A stretch of DNA of 64,000 nt from JAYPUA01 sp038133845 (GTDB lineage Bacteria > SAR324 > NAC60-12). The notes below the pieces were generated by a model. That model did no database searches and was not told where the DNA came from. It saw only the letters and a list, made by a program, of their open reading frames with translations. Made by a program: the position numbers and the translations under genes. Location: positions 1-64,000 of the forward strand of contig JAYPUA010000007.1 in assembly GCA_038133845.1 (NCBI GenBank), written 5' to 3'. Positions 50,803 to 59,611 of the stretch are shown piece after piece. The first letter of the stretch is position 1; each line of letters starts with the position of its first letter.

Positions 50803-52152
50803 ATGTCTCGAAACTACCTGCTCTTGCTGATGTTCCTTGCCGGATCGCTGGGGATTTTGAACTCCTGCGGCGACATCCCGGATGAATCTCCAAATTCGGT
50901 CAAGGTCTCGCTGGGAGTGAGCGACCATGCCCACCGGTCCAGAAACCTGGGGCGTTGGCCCTTCCGCTCAAACGCAGCCCTAGAGCTTTCATCGACTGAC
51001 CAAGGGGTGGCCTACCTGTTTCAGACCTCTGCCTTTGACCTCACTCAGGAAAACGTCTCAGACCCAAGAGAGCTTGCCTACTCTTACGGAGACTACACCA
51101 GAACAAGCGGTCTCTCCGGAAGTGCTGAATTGACAGCTCCCATAGGCGAGGAGGTCTTTGTTGCAGTGGGCTTCTCCGATGCTCAGGGTCAAGGGATTGG
51201 CCACTTCTTCACTCAGCCCTTTACCGTCTCCAGCAGCCAAACATCGATTACAACCCAGATCGATCAGGTATTTTTGGACAACACCACGTCAGGAGGAGAC
51301 AACTCCACAACGGACAACACGACTTCCAATCCTCCACCAAGTGGGAGCCCTCCGGCCGGTGTTTTCTATACGTACGACGATGGAATTAGCCTGAACGTTG
51401 CGACCTGGGACAACCAGAGCGCGAACTCCATCAATTTGTACTCACCGGAAGCCCTGGATAACTCCAGCGTCGCCGTTGGAGCGTCGTGTAGTGCAAGTGA
51501 TTCGATTGTGCTCCATGACAACGCGACAAATCAGTGCATCTCGTTGTCGCTGGCGTCTTCCGGGTACCCCATGGACAACGCAAGCAACGGGATGTACTTC
51601 AACTACTCCACAGCCACTGCTCTTCAGGCTGGGCAGGATTATGCGCTCCAGCTCTCCAGCAGTATCCTGTATGACAACGGGAGCGCAGCCTTCCCCAGCG
51701 GCAAGGAGATCGCCTTCCGCCTTGTCTTCAAACCTTATGCGCCTTGGCCTCCGACAGAAAGCATCTCCATTTCAGGATCACCGCCTTCAATGGTCAGTTT
51801 GGGAGGGAACAGCTGGGATAGCTACTCTCTGACAGAACTGTACCCGAGTATCCAGGCTCAGAGCATCAACCCATCCACAGTGAACACCTCAGAGAGCACA
51901 ACGTGCTCAGGCTCGCTTCAACTGTACGACAACGCGAGCAACGCATGCATCGGGCTGACGCTGACAGGCACACACTATCCTGACGATTCTGGGTCATATT
52001 TGAACATCGATGCCTTCGCCAAGCAGTCACTGGTTCGAGGGAACGATTACGCCTTGATCTTCACGGATGCAATTCAGTATGACAACGGAAGCAGCGTCTT
52101 TCCTTCCGGAGCGACGGTGAACTTTCAGGCTGTGGAGTTTGTGGAGTATTGA
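50803..52152 (+). CDS. Surface lipoprotein with two internal domain repeats
   Basis: A 449-residue lipoprotein: signal 'YLLLLMFLAGSLGILNSC' with the lipobox cysteine at about residue 22. Mature chain: an N-terminal beta domain, then a linker of Asn/Thr/Ser repeats (DNTTSGGDNSTTDNTTSN, Pro-rich), then two homologous domains (about 228-310 and 367-446) with shared 'YDNAS/T', 'GYP/HYPDDS', 'YALQLSSSILYDNGSAAFPSG' and 'YALIFTDAIQYDNGSSVFPSG'. Paired Cys occur in each domain. Likely a cell-surface or periplasmic binding lipoprotein of unknown ligand. Confidence 0.7.
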   Translation: MSRNYLLLLMFLAGSLGILNSCGDIPDESPNSVKVSLGVSDHAHRSRNLGRWPFRSNAALELSSTDQGVAYLFQTSAFDLTQENVSDPRELAYSYGDYTRTSGLSGSAELTAPIGEEVFVAVGFSDAQGQGIGHFFTQPFTVSSSQTSITTQIDQVFLDNTTSGGDNSTTDNTTSNPPPSGSPPAGVFYTYDDGISLNVATWDNQSANSINLYSPEALDNSSVAVGASCSASDSIVLHDNATNQCISLSLASSGYPMDNASNGMYFNYSTATALQAGQDYALQLSSSILYDNGSAAFPSGKEIAFRLVFKPYAPWPPTESISISGSPPSMVSLGGNSWDSYSLTELYPSIQAQSINPSTVNTSESTTCSGSLQLYDNASNACIGLTLTGTHYPDDSGSYLNIDAFAKQSLVRGNDYALIFTDAIQYDNGSSVFPSGATVNFQAVEFVEY

Positions 52153-52188
52153 ACTCAACAGGAGCGAGAGGGAAGGGCTTGAGGAGGG

Positions 52189-52524
52189 TTACCTCGGTTT
52201 TTCCGGGTAGATGGTCTTCATTCTGGTTTTGATGGGAGGGGGGAACTTGCGGCGCTCTTCCACGTGCTTTTGCATCTTGTCGTAGTCCAAGACATCCGGC
52301 TCGGTGCTGAAGAAAGAGGACTTGCTGCTGTTGTCCATGGTCGCGAGGGCTTTTTTCAGGCGTCCGTAGGCTGGGTCGGCCTCAACGCGTTGGCGGAGTC
52401 GGTCGTAGTTGAGCGGAGGGTTGACGGTGCCAAAGGCCGGAGGCACCTGAGCGCTGGGGGAGGGTGCTCCGGCAAGCAGCAGGATTCCACTCAGAGTCAG
52501 ACAGAGGATAAAACGAGCGCGCAT
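52189..52524 (-). CDS. Small exported hypothetical protein (111 aa)
   Basis: A 111-residue protein with signal peptide (FILCLTLSGILLLAGAPSPSAQ), then a short polar mature part with 'NYDRLRQRVEADPAYGRLKKAL' and a Lys/Pro-rich tail (FPPPIKTRMKTIYPEKPR). It shares its strand with the lipoprotein gene at 52540 and the cysteine desulfurase, and is convergent with the surface-cassette lipoprotein. No recognised family. Confidence 0.6.
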   Translation of the reverse strand: MRARFILCLTLSGILLLAGAPSPSAQVPPAFGTVNPPLNYDRLRQRVEADPAYGRLKKALATMDNSSKSSFFSTEPDVLDYDKMQKHVEERRKFPPPIKTRMKTIYPEKPR

Positions 52525-52539
52525 GGTGTTTCTTCAGAC

Positions 52540-52737
52540 TCAATCTCTGTACCGAGCGGGGGCCCGGCATTCGTCAAACTTTTGGGGCGTGTAGCTGTAG
52601 GCGGTGCCACGGGTCTGGCGATCCTCTTCCAGAGCAGGAAGGCAGGCCTCATAGTTTTGGGAATCGTAGGATCGCAGGGTTCCGCACCCTCCAAGCAGCA
52701 GCAATGCAGGAATCCATCCCCACTTCAGGAGCGACAT
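52540..52737 (-). CDS. Small lipoprotein (65 aa)
   Basis: ATG 52737 is the start because the lipobox 'LLLGGC' follows a short hydrophobic signal (KWGWIPALL). The mature part, 'GTLRSYDSQNYEACLPAL' and 'TRGTAYSYTPQKFDECRAPARYRD', has two further Cys. The gene begins within the last 13 bases of the desulfurase gene, so it is coupled to it. Function unknown. Confidence 0.65.
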   Translation of the reverse strand: MSLLKWGWIPALLLLGGCGTLRSYDSQNYEACLPALEEDRQTRGTAYSYTPQKFDECRAPARYRD

Positions 52738-53888
52738 TGTTTTTTCCTGTACAGGCGGTGTACGTGATGCTCCAGCCGATTGCTGAGACGTTCGACCTCG
52801 GAGGTGGTGGTGTTCCACCCCAGGCTGACTCTTAGGCTGGCCTTGGCTTGCTCCCGGGAGCGTCCCTGAGCGAGCAGCACCGGGCTGGCTTCCAGAGCAC
52901 CGGAAGAGCAGGCGGATCCAGTCGAAATCGAAACCCCCTCCAGATCTAGGGCAATCACCAGAGTCTCGGCACTGAGCCCTTCAAATCCGAAATTCAGCAC
53001 ATGCGGGAGGCCGCTTTTTTCCGGAGGGCTGTTCCGAAAGAACCCCGGGAGCCTTCCCAGCCGGGACCACAGCTCTCGAGAGAGTTCCTGGTGTTTCCGG
53101 GCCAGGGCCTCCTGGTGCGTGGTGTACCACTCCACAGCCTGGGCAAAGCCACAGGCCAGCAAGACGCTCTCTGTTCCTGCGCGCCGTACGCGTTCCTGCT
53201 TGCCTCCGAAGAGCAAGGGATGCAGCGGCGTACCTTGGCGGATGTAAAGCAGCCCGATTCCCCGGGGGCCGCCCAGCTTGTGAGCTGTCGCGGTAGCGTA
53301 GTCGAACGGAGCGAGATCAAGCGCCTGCTTGCCGAGCACCTGCGTGGCATCCGTGTGAAACAGGATCTGCTGGCTTCGGCAGAGTTGCGCCAAATCGGAC
53401 ACAGGCTGCAGGGCTCCGGTTTCGTTGTTTGCCGCCATCACGGAGACCAGTCGGGTGTCCGGACTGAGCACCTCCCGAAGCTCCTCGGCCAGCACCACTC
53501 CGTGCTCATCCACCCTCAACAGGTGAACCTGCACCCCGGCGTGCGCCTTCAGGTCCCGGACGGCCTCCAGCACGGAGGGGTGTTCGATGGAGGAGGTGAC
53601 CAGGTGCCGAGGTTCCGGGTGCTGAAGAATCTGCCGAATCGCCGTGTTGTTGCTCTCGCTCCCTCCGCTGGTGAACAGCAGCTCCTGAGCGGAGACCCCC
53701 AGTTGGCGCGCAATTCGCTTGCGTGAAGTCTCCAGCAGCGTCCGTGCGTCACGCCCTTCCCGGTGAGGGCTGGAGGGGTTGCCAAAAGCACCCATTGCCT
53801 CCAGCATCGCCTCCCGGACTTCCGGAAGCAGCGGAGTCGTGGCATTATGGTCGAGATAGGCAGATGTCTCGGATCCGTTATTCTTCAT
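52725..53888 (-). CDS. Cysteine desulfurase (NifS/IscS-type)
   Basis: A 387-residue PLP enzyme that moves sulfur from cysteine for Fe-S clusters and thiolation. 'YLDHNATTPLLPEV', 'FTSGGSESNN', the PLP lysine in 'TATAHKLGGPRGIG' and the persulfide Cys in 'STGSACSSGALEASPVL' are visible. It is close to NifS/IscS, but no iscU, nifU or iscR is adjacent, so its system is not clear. It is divergent from the VWA gene across a 15-base gap. Confidence 0.92.
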   Translation of the reverse strand: MKNNGSETSAYLDHNATTPLLPEVREAMLEAMGAFGNPSSPHREGRDARTLLETSRKRIARQLGVSAQELLFTSGGSESNNTAIRQILQHPEPRHLVTSSIEHPSVLEAVRDLKAHAGVQVHLLRVDEHGVVLAEELREVLSPDTRLVSVMAANNETGALQPVSDLAQLCRSQQILFHTDATQVLGKQALDLAPFDYATATAHKLGGPRGIGLLYIRQGTPLHPLLFGGKQERVRRAGTESVLLACGFAQAVEWYTTHQEALARKHQELSRELWSRLGRLPGFFRNSPPEKSGLPHVLNFGFEGLSAETLVIALDLEGVSISTGSACSSGALEASPVLLAQGRSREQAKASLRVSLGWNTTTSEVERLSNRLEHHVHRLYRKKQCRS

Positions 53889-53903
53889 TCAAAGAGTGCG
53901 TTC

Positions 53904-54737
53904 ATGCGTGGGTTTTTCGTCTTTTGGCTCTGTTGCTGGAGCACCGTCCTCTGGGCCCAGGGCACCGATTTCTTCTTCACGCCGAAGCCCGAACCCCCTG
54001 TACCGCCTCCGGTGGTCACACCGGAGCCGCCACCGCCGCCGAAACCTGAGCCTCTCCCGGAGCCGCCTCCCGCACCGCCACCTGTCCCGGAGGCCGTGGA
54101 GCCACCTTCAACGTCGATCTCGGATGTGATCTTCCTGCTCGACACCTCCGGATCGATGGACGCGTTCCTCTCCGGACAGAGGCAGAGCAAGCTCTCTGCT
54201 GCTCAGGAAGCTCTCGACTTCTTCGCACGTCGCATGCAGCCCGGAACGCGTTTTCAGCTCTGGACCTTTGATTCCCGGGTGCGTCAGCTACCCAACTCTC
54301 CCGAGGCTCCGGCCTCCAGAGAGGTCGTGTTTGAGGTGATCGGACCGGAGGGCTCTGCGGTCCGCAAGCACCTGCAACAGCAGATTGCCGGACTGGAAAC
54401 CCGAGGCGGAACGAACCTGTATCAGGCTGTGCACCAGGCGATCCGCCACTTTGACAGCAGCACCTACCAGGTCCCGGAGAAGGCCATCCGAAAGCAGATC
54501 GTGGTGGTGCTCGCAGATGGGCAGGATGACAACCTCTCCGGGTTCACGCTCCAGCAGGTCCTGCAGGCTCGGCAGCGCTTCCCCGAGGTTCAGGTCCGGA
54601 CCATCGGGTTCGGGGTGACCCAAAGTGACCCGCTCCAGCAGGTTCTCTGCCAGATCGCCGGGTCCGCCGAAGCTTGCACGCTGGCAAGGAGCGCTGAGGA
54701 CCTCACGCAGATCATCCAGTCGTTCACTGAATCGTAA
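53904..54737 (+). CDS. Exported VWA-domain protein with proline-rich linker
   Basis: A 277-residue protein. ATG 53904 opens a signal peptide (FFVFWLCCWSTVLWAQG), then a Pro/Glu/Pro linker (residues about 27-70) and a von Willebrand A domain with MIDAS 'DTSGSMD' at about 80-86, 'TFDSRV' and 'GGTNLYQAV' completing the metal site. Such secreted VWA proteins often scaffold surface complexes. It is divergent from the cysteine desulfurase and 104 bases upstream of manC. Confidence 0.75.
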   Translation: MRGFFVFWLCCWSTVLWAQGTDFFFTPKPEPPVPPPVVTPEPPPPPKPEPLPEPPPAPPPVPEAVEPPSTSISDVIFLLDTSGSMDAFLSGQRQSKLSAAQEALDFFARRMQPGTRFQLWTFDSRVRQLPNSPEAPASREVVFEVIGPEGSAVRKHLQQQIAGLETRGGTNLYQAVHQAIRHFDSSTYQVPEKAIRKQIVVVLADGQDDNLSGFTLQQVLQARQRFPEVQVRTIGFGVTQSDPLQQVLCQIAGSAEACTLARSAEDLTQIIQSFTES

Positions 54738-54841
54738 ACGAATTTGTGCGCAACTCCAAGCAGCCTGTCCGGATTTTTCCCTCCCCGCCGGCCGCCGGAG
54801 ATCAGCGCTGAAATCACTCATTCTTATACATGGGAAGTGCC

Positions 54842-56230
54842 ATGATCGCAATGATTCTTGCCGGCGGAAGCGGCACCCGCCTGTGGCCGTACAGCCGCAC
54901 GATGAGCCCCAAGCAGTTCCTGAACCTGGGCTCAACCCACGAGTCGCTCCTACAGGAGACCGTACGCCGCCTGAACCCCCTGATTCCTCCAGAAAAGGTG
55001 TACGTGGTCGGTTCACGCACCCACGAGTTCGAGCTGCGCCAGCAACTGCAGCAGACGCTTCCAGGCCTGCCGGGCTCTCGGCTGCTGCTCGAGCCCATGG
55101 CCCGCAACACCGCGCCGGCCATCCTGTGGGGTCTGAATTGCCTGCCTGAAGACTGCTGGCAAGAGCCCGTGGTCATCCTCCCGGCGGACCATCTGATCCG
55201 AGCCGAGTCCCGTTTCCGGGACGCTCTGGAGCAGGCGGCGAAGCTGGCCGAGTCTGGCTACATCGTCACCTTTGGCATTCGTCCGGATCGTCCGGAAACC
55301 GGTTATGGCTACATTCAGGCCGGAGCCCCGCTGGAGGTGGGGTTTCAGGTGAAGCGTTTTCTGGAGAAGCCCGACCTGGAGACGGCGGAGCGGCTGATCC
55401 AATCTCCCGACCACACCTGGAACTCGGGGATCTTCATGGCCACTCCCAAGACCCTCCGGAGCGAGTTTGCCCGCTGGACTCCGGAGCTGTTTCAGGCCTT
55501 CGAGGAGGCGCGGGAAGCCAAGACCTTGCAGGATCCGGAGGCACTGGAGGCGCTGTTTGAATCAGTCAATCCCGATTCCATCGACTATGCCCTTATGGAG
55601 AAATCCGAGGCGGTCGCCGTCCTCCCAGTGGAGATGGCGTGGAGCGATCTGGGGAGCTGGGAGAGCATCTTCGAGGTTTCGGAGAAGGACGAGAACAACA
55701 ACGTCCTCCGGGGTAACGTGATCTCTCACGATACCCGGAACTCACTGATCTTCAGCTCGAAAAAGCTGGTGACCAGCATCGGGGTGGAGAACCTGATCAT
55801 TGTGGAGACCGACGACGCGCTGCTCGTCTGCAACCTGGACCGCTCCCAGGATGTGAAGAAGTTGGTGGAGACGCTGAAGGAGGAGGAGCGCTACGAGTAC
55901 CAGTTTCACACGCGGGTGCTGCGTCCCTGGGGCTCGGCCACCACACTGCATGAGCATCCGGGGTACTGCATCCGCCTGCTGGAGATTGAACCGGGAGGAG
56001 CGATCTCCCTACAGCGGCACCGGCATCGCAGCGAACACTTTGTGGTCCTCAGCGGGGCGGCGGATGTGGTTCGCGGAGAAGAACAGTTTCTGCTGACGGA
56101 GAATGAATCGATCCATGTGCCGAAGTCGGTGAAGCACCGGATCGCCAATGAGGGCCGGATTCCGCTTCAGATCATCGAGGTGCAACAGGGCAGCTACCTG
56201 GGAGCAGACGATATCGAGCGCTTTGGCTGA
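54842..56230 (+). CDS. manC: Mannose-1-phosphate guanylyltransferase / mannose-6-phosphate isomerase
   Basis: A 462-residue bifunctional enzyme. The N-terminal nucleotidyltransferase has 'GGSGTRLWPYSRTMSPKQFL', 'EPMARNTAPAI' and 'ILPADHLI' motifs; the C-terminal cupin has 'RPWGSATTLHEHPGY', 'QRHRHRSEHFVVLSGAADVV' for isomerase activity. It makes GDP-mannose for surface polysaccharides. ATG 54842 is preferred (GGGAAG ahead) over the in-frame ATG at 54830. Confidence 0.95.
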   Translation: MIAMILAGGSGTRLWPYSRTMSPKQFLNLGSTHESLLQETVRRLNPLIPPEKVYVVGSRTHEFELRQQLQQTLPGLPGSRLLLEPMARNTAPAILWGLNCLPEDCWQEPVVILPADHLIRAESRFRDALEQAAKLAESGYIVTFGIRPDRPETGYGYIQAGAPLEVGFQVKRFLEKPDLETAERLIQSPDHTWNSGIFMATPKTLRSEFARWTPELFQAFEEAREAKTLQDPEALEALFESVNPDSIDYALMEKSEAVAVLPVEMAWSDLGSWESIFEVSEKDENNNVLRGNVISHDTRNSLIFSSKKLVTSIGVENLIIVETDDALLVCNLDRSQDVKKLVETLKEEERYEYQFHTRVLRPWGSATTLHEHPGYCIRLLEIEPGGAISLQRHRHRSEHFVVLSGAADVVRGEEQFLLTENESIHVPKSVKHRIANEGRIPLQIIEVQQGSYLGADDIERFG

Positions 56231-56238
56231 GAGGCCCG

Positions 56239-56820
56239 TCAGCGCCCGGCGTTGTAGACTGGGCCACCGAGGTCGGCGTAAAGCTGCAGGATGCGGCGCC
56301 CTTCCTCACGCAGGCACTCCGGAACGATCCGGATGCCCCGCCGGGTCAGCTGCTGGTTGTAGTCCGGAGGGAGCGGGCCTTCGTCAAAACCGGCGATCGA
56401 CTCCACATCCTCGGGTTCTGCTGAAGAGACCACCTCGGTCACCCCGGACCAGCAGACGTTCCCCAGACACATCGCACACATCTTCCCGCTGGTGACCATC
56501 TGATGCTGGGGGAGCCCCGGAGCAGAGAGGTCGAAATGCTCTCGAGCCTTCTGAGCCAGCATCAAGGCCATCATTTCCGCATGGGCGGCAGAGCACTGCT
56601 GGGCCACCACCACGTTCACTCCCACGGAAACCAACTCCCCGGTGTCCTGCACGAAGACCGCTGCTCCAAATGGCCCGCCTGTCCCCTCCCGGATGTTGTG
56701 CTCCGTCATGGCCAGCACAAAGCGCATCCGCTCCTCAACGTCTGCGATTGGAAAGGTATACTGCGAAACAAAATCGCTCACCCAGTCCGGCAGGCTCAAG
56801 CTGATTTGGTGTTGTGGCAT
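56239..56820 (-). CDS. Nucleoside/nucleobase deaminase (CDA superfamily)
   Basis: A 193-residue zinc deaminase. The zinc site is 'SAAHAEMMAL' (His, catalytic Glu) and 'KMCAMCLGNVC' (two Cys; the usual Pro before the first Cys is Met). 'TGGPFGAAVFVQDTGELVS' is the typical N-terminal strand. Guanine or related purine deaminases share this pattern. XdhC follows on the same strand, which suggests purine breakdown. It is convergent with manC, 8 bases apart. Confidence 0.82.
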   Translation of the reverse strand: MPQHQISLSLPDWVSDFVSQYTFPIADVEERMRFVLAMTEHNIREGTGGPFGAAVFVQDTGELVSVGVNVVVAQQCSAAHAEMMALMLAQKAREHFDLSAPGLPQHQMVTSGKMCAMCLGNVCWSGVTEVVSSAEPEDVESIAGFDEGPLPPDYNQQLTRRGIRIVPECLREEGRRILQLYADLGGPVYNAGR

Positions 56821-56924
56821 AGCTCTCTGAAATGATGAAAAATTTGCAAGGCAAGGGAGAATCTATCAGCAACCTGTCAGGCTGTCAACGCGCTTCTCAA
56901 CCGCTGCACCAGGCGGCGGGAGGC

Positions 56925-57752
56925 TCAGCCTTCAGGCGCCTCCAGGGGCAACGGATTGCGCGGGTGCACTTTCCCAAAACGCCGGTCGCGTTCATGGAGC
57001 AGTTGCGCAGAGATGCTGATGGCAATTTCGTGCGGATGGTTGGTTCCCAGCGAGAGCCCGAGCGGGCAGGAGAAGGACTGCAGCTGTGCCTCACTGAATC
57101 CGGACTCACGCAGCTCCTTGCGCAGTGTCGCCGCCTTTGACCGGCTCCCTATGACTCCGAGAAACGCCTGGCTGCCACGCTCCAGAAAGCGCGCGAGGAT
57201 GGGACGATCGGTTGCGTGTCCCTGGGTCATGAAGAGCACGAAGGCCTCTGGAGGAATCGCGTTCACGGACTCCGAAAGCGCCTCCTCGTGACGGATCTCA
57301 AGCTTGGGAGACGAGGGCAGGCGCTCGAGCCACTCCGGGCGCGAGTCCAGGCAGATCAGGCGGCATTCCAGCGGGAGCAGCTGCGGAATCAGGGTCTGGG
57401 CCACGTGTCCGGCACCATAGATCACGATGGTCCACGGGTGGGAGCGATGCCGCTCAAAGAACAGCGTCACTGAGCCGCCACAGGTCATGCCGACGTCCTT
57501 GTTCAGGTTCCAATGCAGCAGGCGAGTGAGGGGAAGAGGTCGGGCCTCCTGTAGAAAGTCCGAGGCCTCCTGAAGCGCCTTGGCCTCCACACGCCCGCCT
57601 CCCACGGTCCCCCAATGTCTTCCGGAGGGAGTGACGAGCATTCGGCTTCCGGAGTCCTGAGGCGTGCTGCCTTTGGCTTCCACCAGGGTCACCGCCACAA
57701 ACGGGGTCCCGGAGTCCAGCAGAGTGGTGCACTCGGTCAGAAATTCACGCAT
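56925..57752 (-). CDS. xdhC: Xanthine dehydrogenase accessory protein XdhC
   Basis: A 275-residue protein that inserts the sulfurated molybdenum cofactor into xanthine dehydrogenase. 'GSTPQDSGSRMLV', 'GGGRVEAKALQEA' and the Cys motif 'GMTCGGSVTLFFE' are N-terminal; the C-terminal Rossmann part has 'VIYGAGHVAQTL', 'CLDSRPEWLERLP' and 'GVIGSRSKAATLRKEL'. No xdhAB is in the window. It lies 104 bases from the deaminase and shares its direction. Confidence 0.93.
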   Translation of the reverse strand: MREFLTECTTLLDSGTPFVAVTLVEAKGSTPQDSGSRMLVTPSGRHWGTVGGGRVEAKALQEASDFLQEARPLPLTRLLHWNLNKDVGMTCGGSVTLFFERHRSHPWTIVIYGAGHVAQTLIPQLLPLECRLICLDSRPEWLERLPSSPKLEIRHEEALSESVNAIPPEAFVLFMTQGHATDRPILARFLERGSQAFLGVIGSRSKAATLRKELRESGFSEAQLQSFSCPLGLSLGTNHPHEIAISISAQLLHERDRRFGKVHPRNPLPLEAPEG

Positions 57753-57799
57753 GTGAACTCACTCACGGAAAAACGGAAAAGGGCGAATCGTCCCGGAAC

Positions 57800-58582
57800 C
57801 TACTGGGCGAGGAACTGTCGGATGCGGTGTCCGAACAGCTCGGAGCGGTCGATGCAGGGCAGGTGAGCGGCTCCTTCGATCAGGTCGAACTCGGCTCCTT
57901 CGATCAGGTCGGCCAGCTGCTTCCCAAGCTCCGGAGGAGTGGCGGCGTCTTCAGATCCACAGAGGACCAGAGTCGGGATCTTCAGGTTGCGAGTGGACTC
58001 TGTCAGGTCGGCATCGCGGAGCGCCGCGCAGGCACCCAGGTAGCCTTGCACTGGCGTCCGGAGCAGCAGGTTGCGCCACATCGGCAGCTCATCCTCTTGT
58101 TGCTGCCGATAGCCTTCCGGGAGCCAGCGCTCCAGGGAGGTGTCGGCGACCGCTTCCAATCCCTCGGCCTGCACCGTTTGGGTGCGCTGCTCCCAAAGCT
58201 CCGGCGGACCGATCACGTGTCCGGTGTCGCAGAGGACCAGCCGATAGACCCGCTCCGGGTTGCTCGCAGCCAGGGCCTGCGCGATCATGCCTCCAATGGA
58301 GAGGCCGACCACGGTAACGGAGGCGATCTCCAGATACTCAAGCAGGCGAGCCACGTCATCAGCCATCTCCGAGATCGTGTAAGGCCCCTCCGGCGCATCG
58401 GAAAGCCCGTGCCCCCGGTTGTCCATCCGAACAACCCGGAAGCGTTCTTCAAACCCGGGAACCACGCGGTCCCAGATGCGGAGGTCCGTGCCCAACGGGT
58501 TGAGAAACAGCACGGCGGGCCCTTTGGGGTTGCCGGTAATCCGATAGTGCAGTCCGATGGGGTTCAGGTTTGCGAAACGCAC
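57800..58582 (-). CDS. pcaD: Alpha/beta hydrolase, 3-oxoadipate enol-lactonase-like
   Basis: A 260-residue hydrolase. GTG 58582 has a strong AGGAGG site ahead and gives the family length. 'LFLNPLGTDLRIWDRVVPGFEERFRVVRMDNRGHGLSD' and the nucleophile elbow 'GLSIGGMIAQALAA' fit PcaD; the acid is in 'LCGSEDAATPPE' and the His in 'AAHLPCIDR'. It would open enol-lactone in the beta-ketoadipate pathway, but without pcaB/C/IJ nearby a general ester or lactone role is equally open. Confidence 0.8.
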   Translation of the reverse strand: MRFANLNPIGLHYRITGNPKGPAVLFLNPLGTDLRIWDRVVPGFEERFRVVRMDNRGHGLSDAPEGPYTISEMADDVARLLEYLEIASVTVVGLSIGGMIAQALAASNPERVYRLVLCDTGHVIGPPELWEQRTQTVQAEGLEAVADTSLERWLPEGYRQQQEDELPMWRNLLLRTPVQGYLGACAALRDADLTESTRNLKIPTLVLCGSEDAATPPELGKQLADLIEGAEFDLIEGAAHLPCIDRSELFGHRIRQFLAQ

Positions 58583-58667
58583 GTGGCCTCCTGCTGAGAT
58601 GGGGGGAAGAAGCGCCTGAAAGTGGAGCCTCCGGGAAGTCATGCAATCCGGAGGCTCAACCGGGTGC

Positions 58668-59420
58668 TCAGAGGTGCTTTTTCAAAAAGCGGGTGGTTCG
58701 ATCCCAGGCCTGCTTGGCGGAGCCTTCACGATACGCCCGGGTGTTGTCCTTGTTGGCAAAGGCGTGCCCGGCGTTTTCGTAGATGAAGATCTCATGGTCG
58801 CCTCCCTGCGTCTTCAAGGTGGCCTGAAAGGTTTTCACGTCGTCGACCTTGATCGAGCGGTCCTCGGCCCCGAAGTGTCCCATGATGCTCGCTCGCATCA
58901 TGTTCAGGTCGTCCTCCGGGTTGAACTGACCGTAATAGATCACAGAGGCACGAACTCCCAGGTCGTTCTTGGCCATCTGATAGGCCCAGCCGCCCCCGAA
59001 GCACCAGCCGACAGCGGCGACTCTGGAGGCATCCACCTCCGGATGGCTCTGCAGGTACTCAATGGCGCTCCGCAGGTTGCCGAATGCTCCATCCAGGTTG
59101 CCCCGAACGCTTCCGGCGAGCTTGCGAGCAACCTGCGGATCCTGCGTCGCCTCGCCGTTGTACATGTCTACCGCCAGGGCCACATACCCCAGGTCCGCAA
59201 ACTCCTGGGCGAAGTCCCGGATGTTGTCGTTCAGCCCCCACCACTCGTGGATCAGGATCAGCGCCGGCTTGGGGCCAGATTGATCCGGAACCACCAACGT
59301 CCCCTGAGCCTTCGGTTGTGCCGGGTCGTAAGACACCGTCGAGACCAGATTTTCCGCTTGCACGGACGCTCCCCACAAAACCAGACAGCCCACGGCCATC
59401 CACTGCTTCAATGCACTCAT
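58668..59420 (-). CDS. Exported dienelactone hydrolase-family protein
   Basis: A 250-residue alpha/beta hydrolase with a signal peptide (LKQWMAVGCLVLWGASVQA). The catalytic Cys is in 'VGWCFGGGWAYQ', Asp in 'HFGAEDRSI' and His in 'ENAGHAFANK', and 'LILIHEWWGLNDNI' is the family oxyanion/lid segment. It is upstream of the enol-lactonase-like gene on the same strand (85 bases apart). Periplasmic location is inferred from the signal. Confidence 0.85.
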   Translation of the reverse strand: MSALKQWMAVGCLVLWGASVQAENLVSTVSYDPAQPKAQGTLVVPDQSGPKPALILIHEWWGLNDNIRDFAQEFADLGYVALAVDMYNGEATQDPQVARKLAGSVRGNLDGAFGNLRSAIEYLQSHPEVDASRVAAVGWCFGGGWAYQMAKNDLGVRASVIYYGQFNPEDDLNMMRASIMGHFGAEDRSIKVDDVKTFQATLKTQGGDHEIFIYENAGHAFANKDNTRAYREGSAKQAWDRTTRFLKKHL

Positions 59421-59570
59421 GCCACTCTCCTTGAGAATGAGGTTGGATTCACCTGTTTGGAAAAATTCGGTCCAGATCCGTTATGGCAGATTTTTCCGAA
59501 GATGCCTACCGGGGAAATGAAAATTTACCGTTTGTTTCACCTGGCAGCGGGGCTGGGGAGGCCAGAGTTG

Positions 59571-59597
59571 CCCCGGACCGGAGGGGGAGGTCCGGGG
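59571..59597 (-). terminator. Strong GC hairpin downstream of mrp
   Basis: CCCCGGAC (59571-59578) pairs exactly with GTCCGGGG (59590-59597). Lies 15 bases past the mrp stop. No U-tract follows in the mrp direction, so it may be a weak or factor-dependent terminator. Confidence 0.4.
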
Positions 59598-59611
59598 AGT
59601 GATTGCCGAGC

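Noticed and set aside
53970..54110. Repeated Pro-rich codons taken as a CRISPR-like or tandem repeat
   Set aside because: It is a Pro/Glu linker encoded by irregular CCx/GAx codons without constant repeat and spacer lengths.
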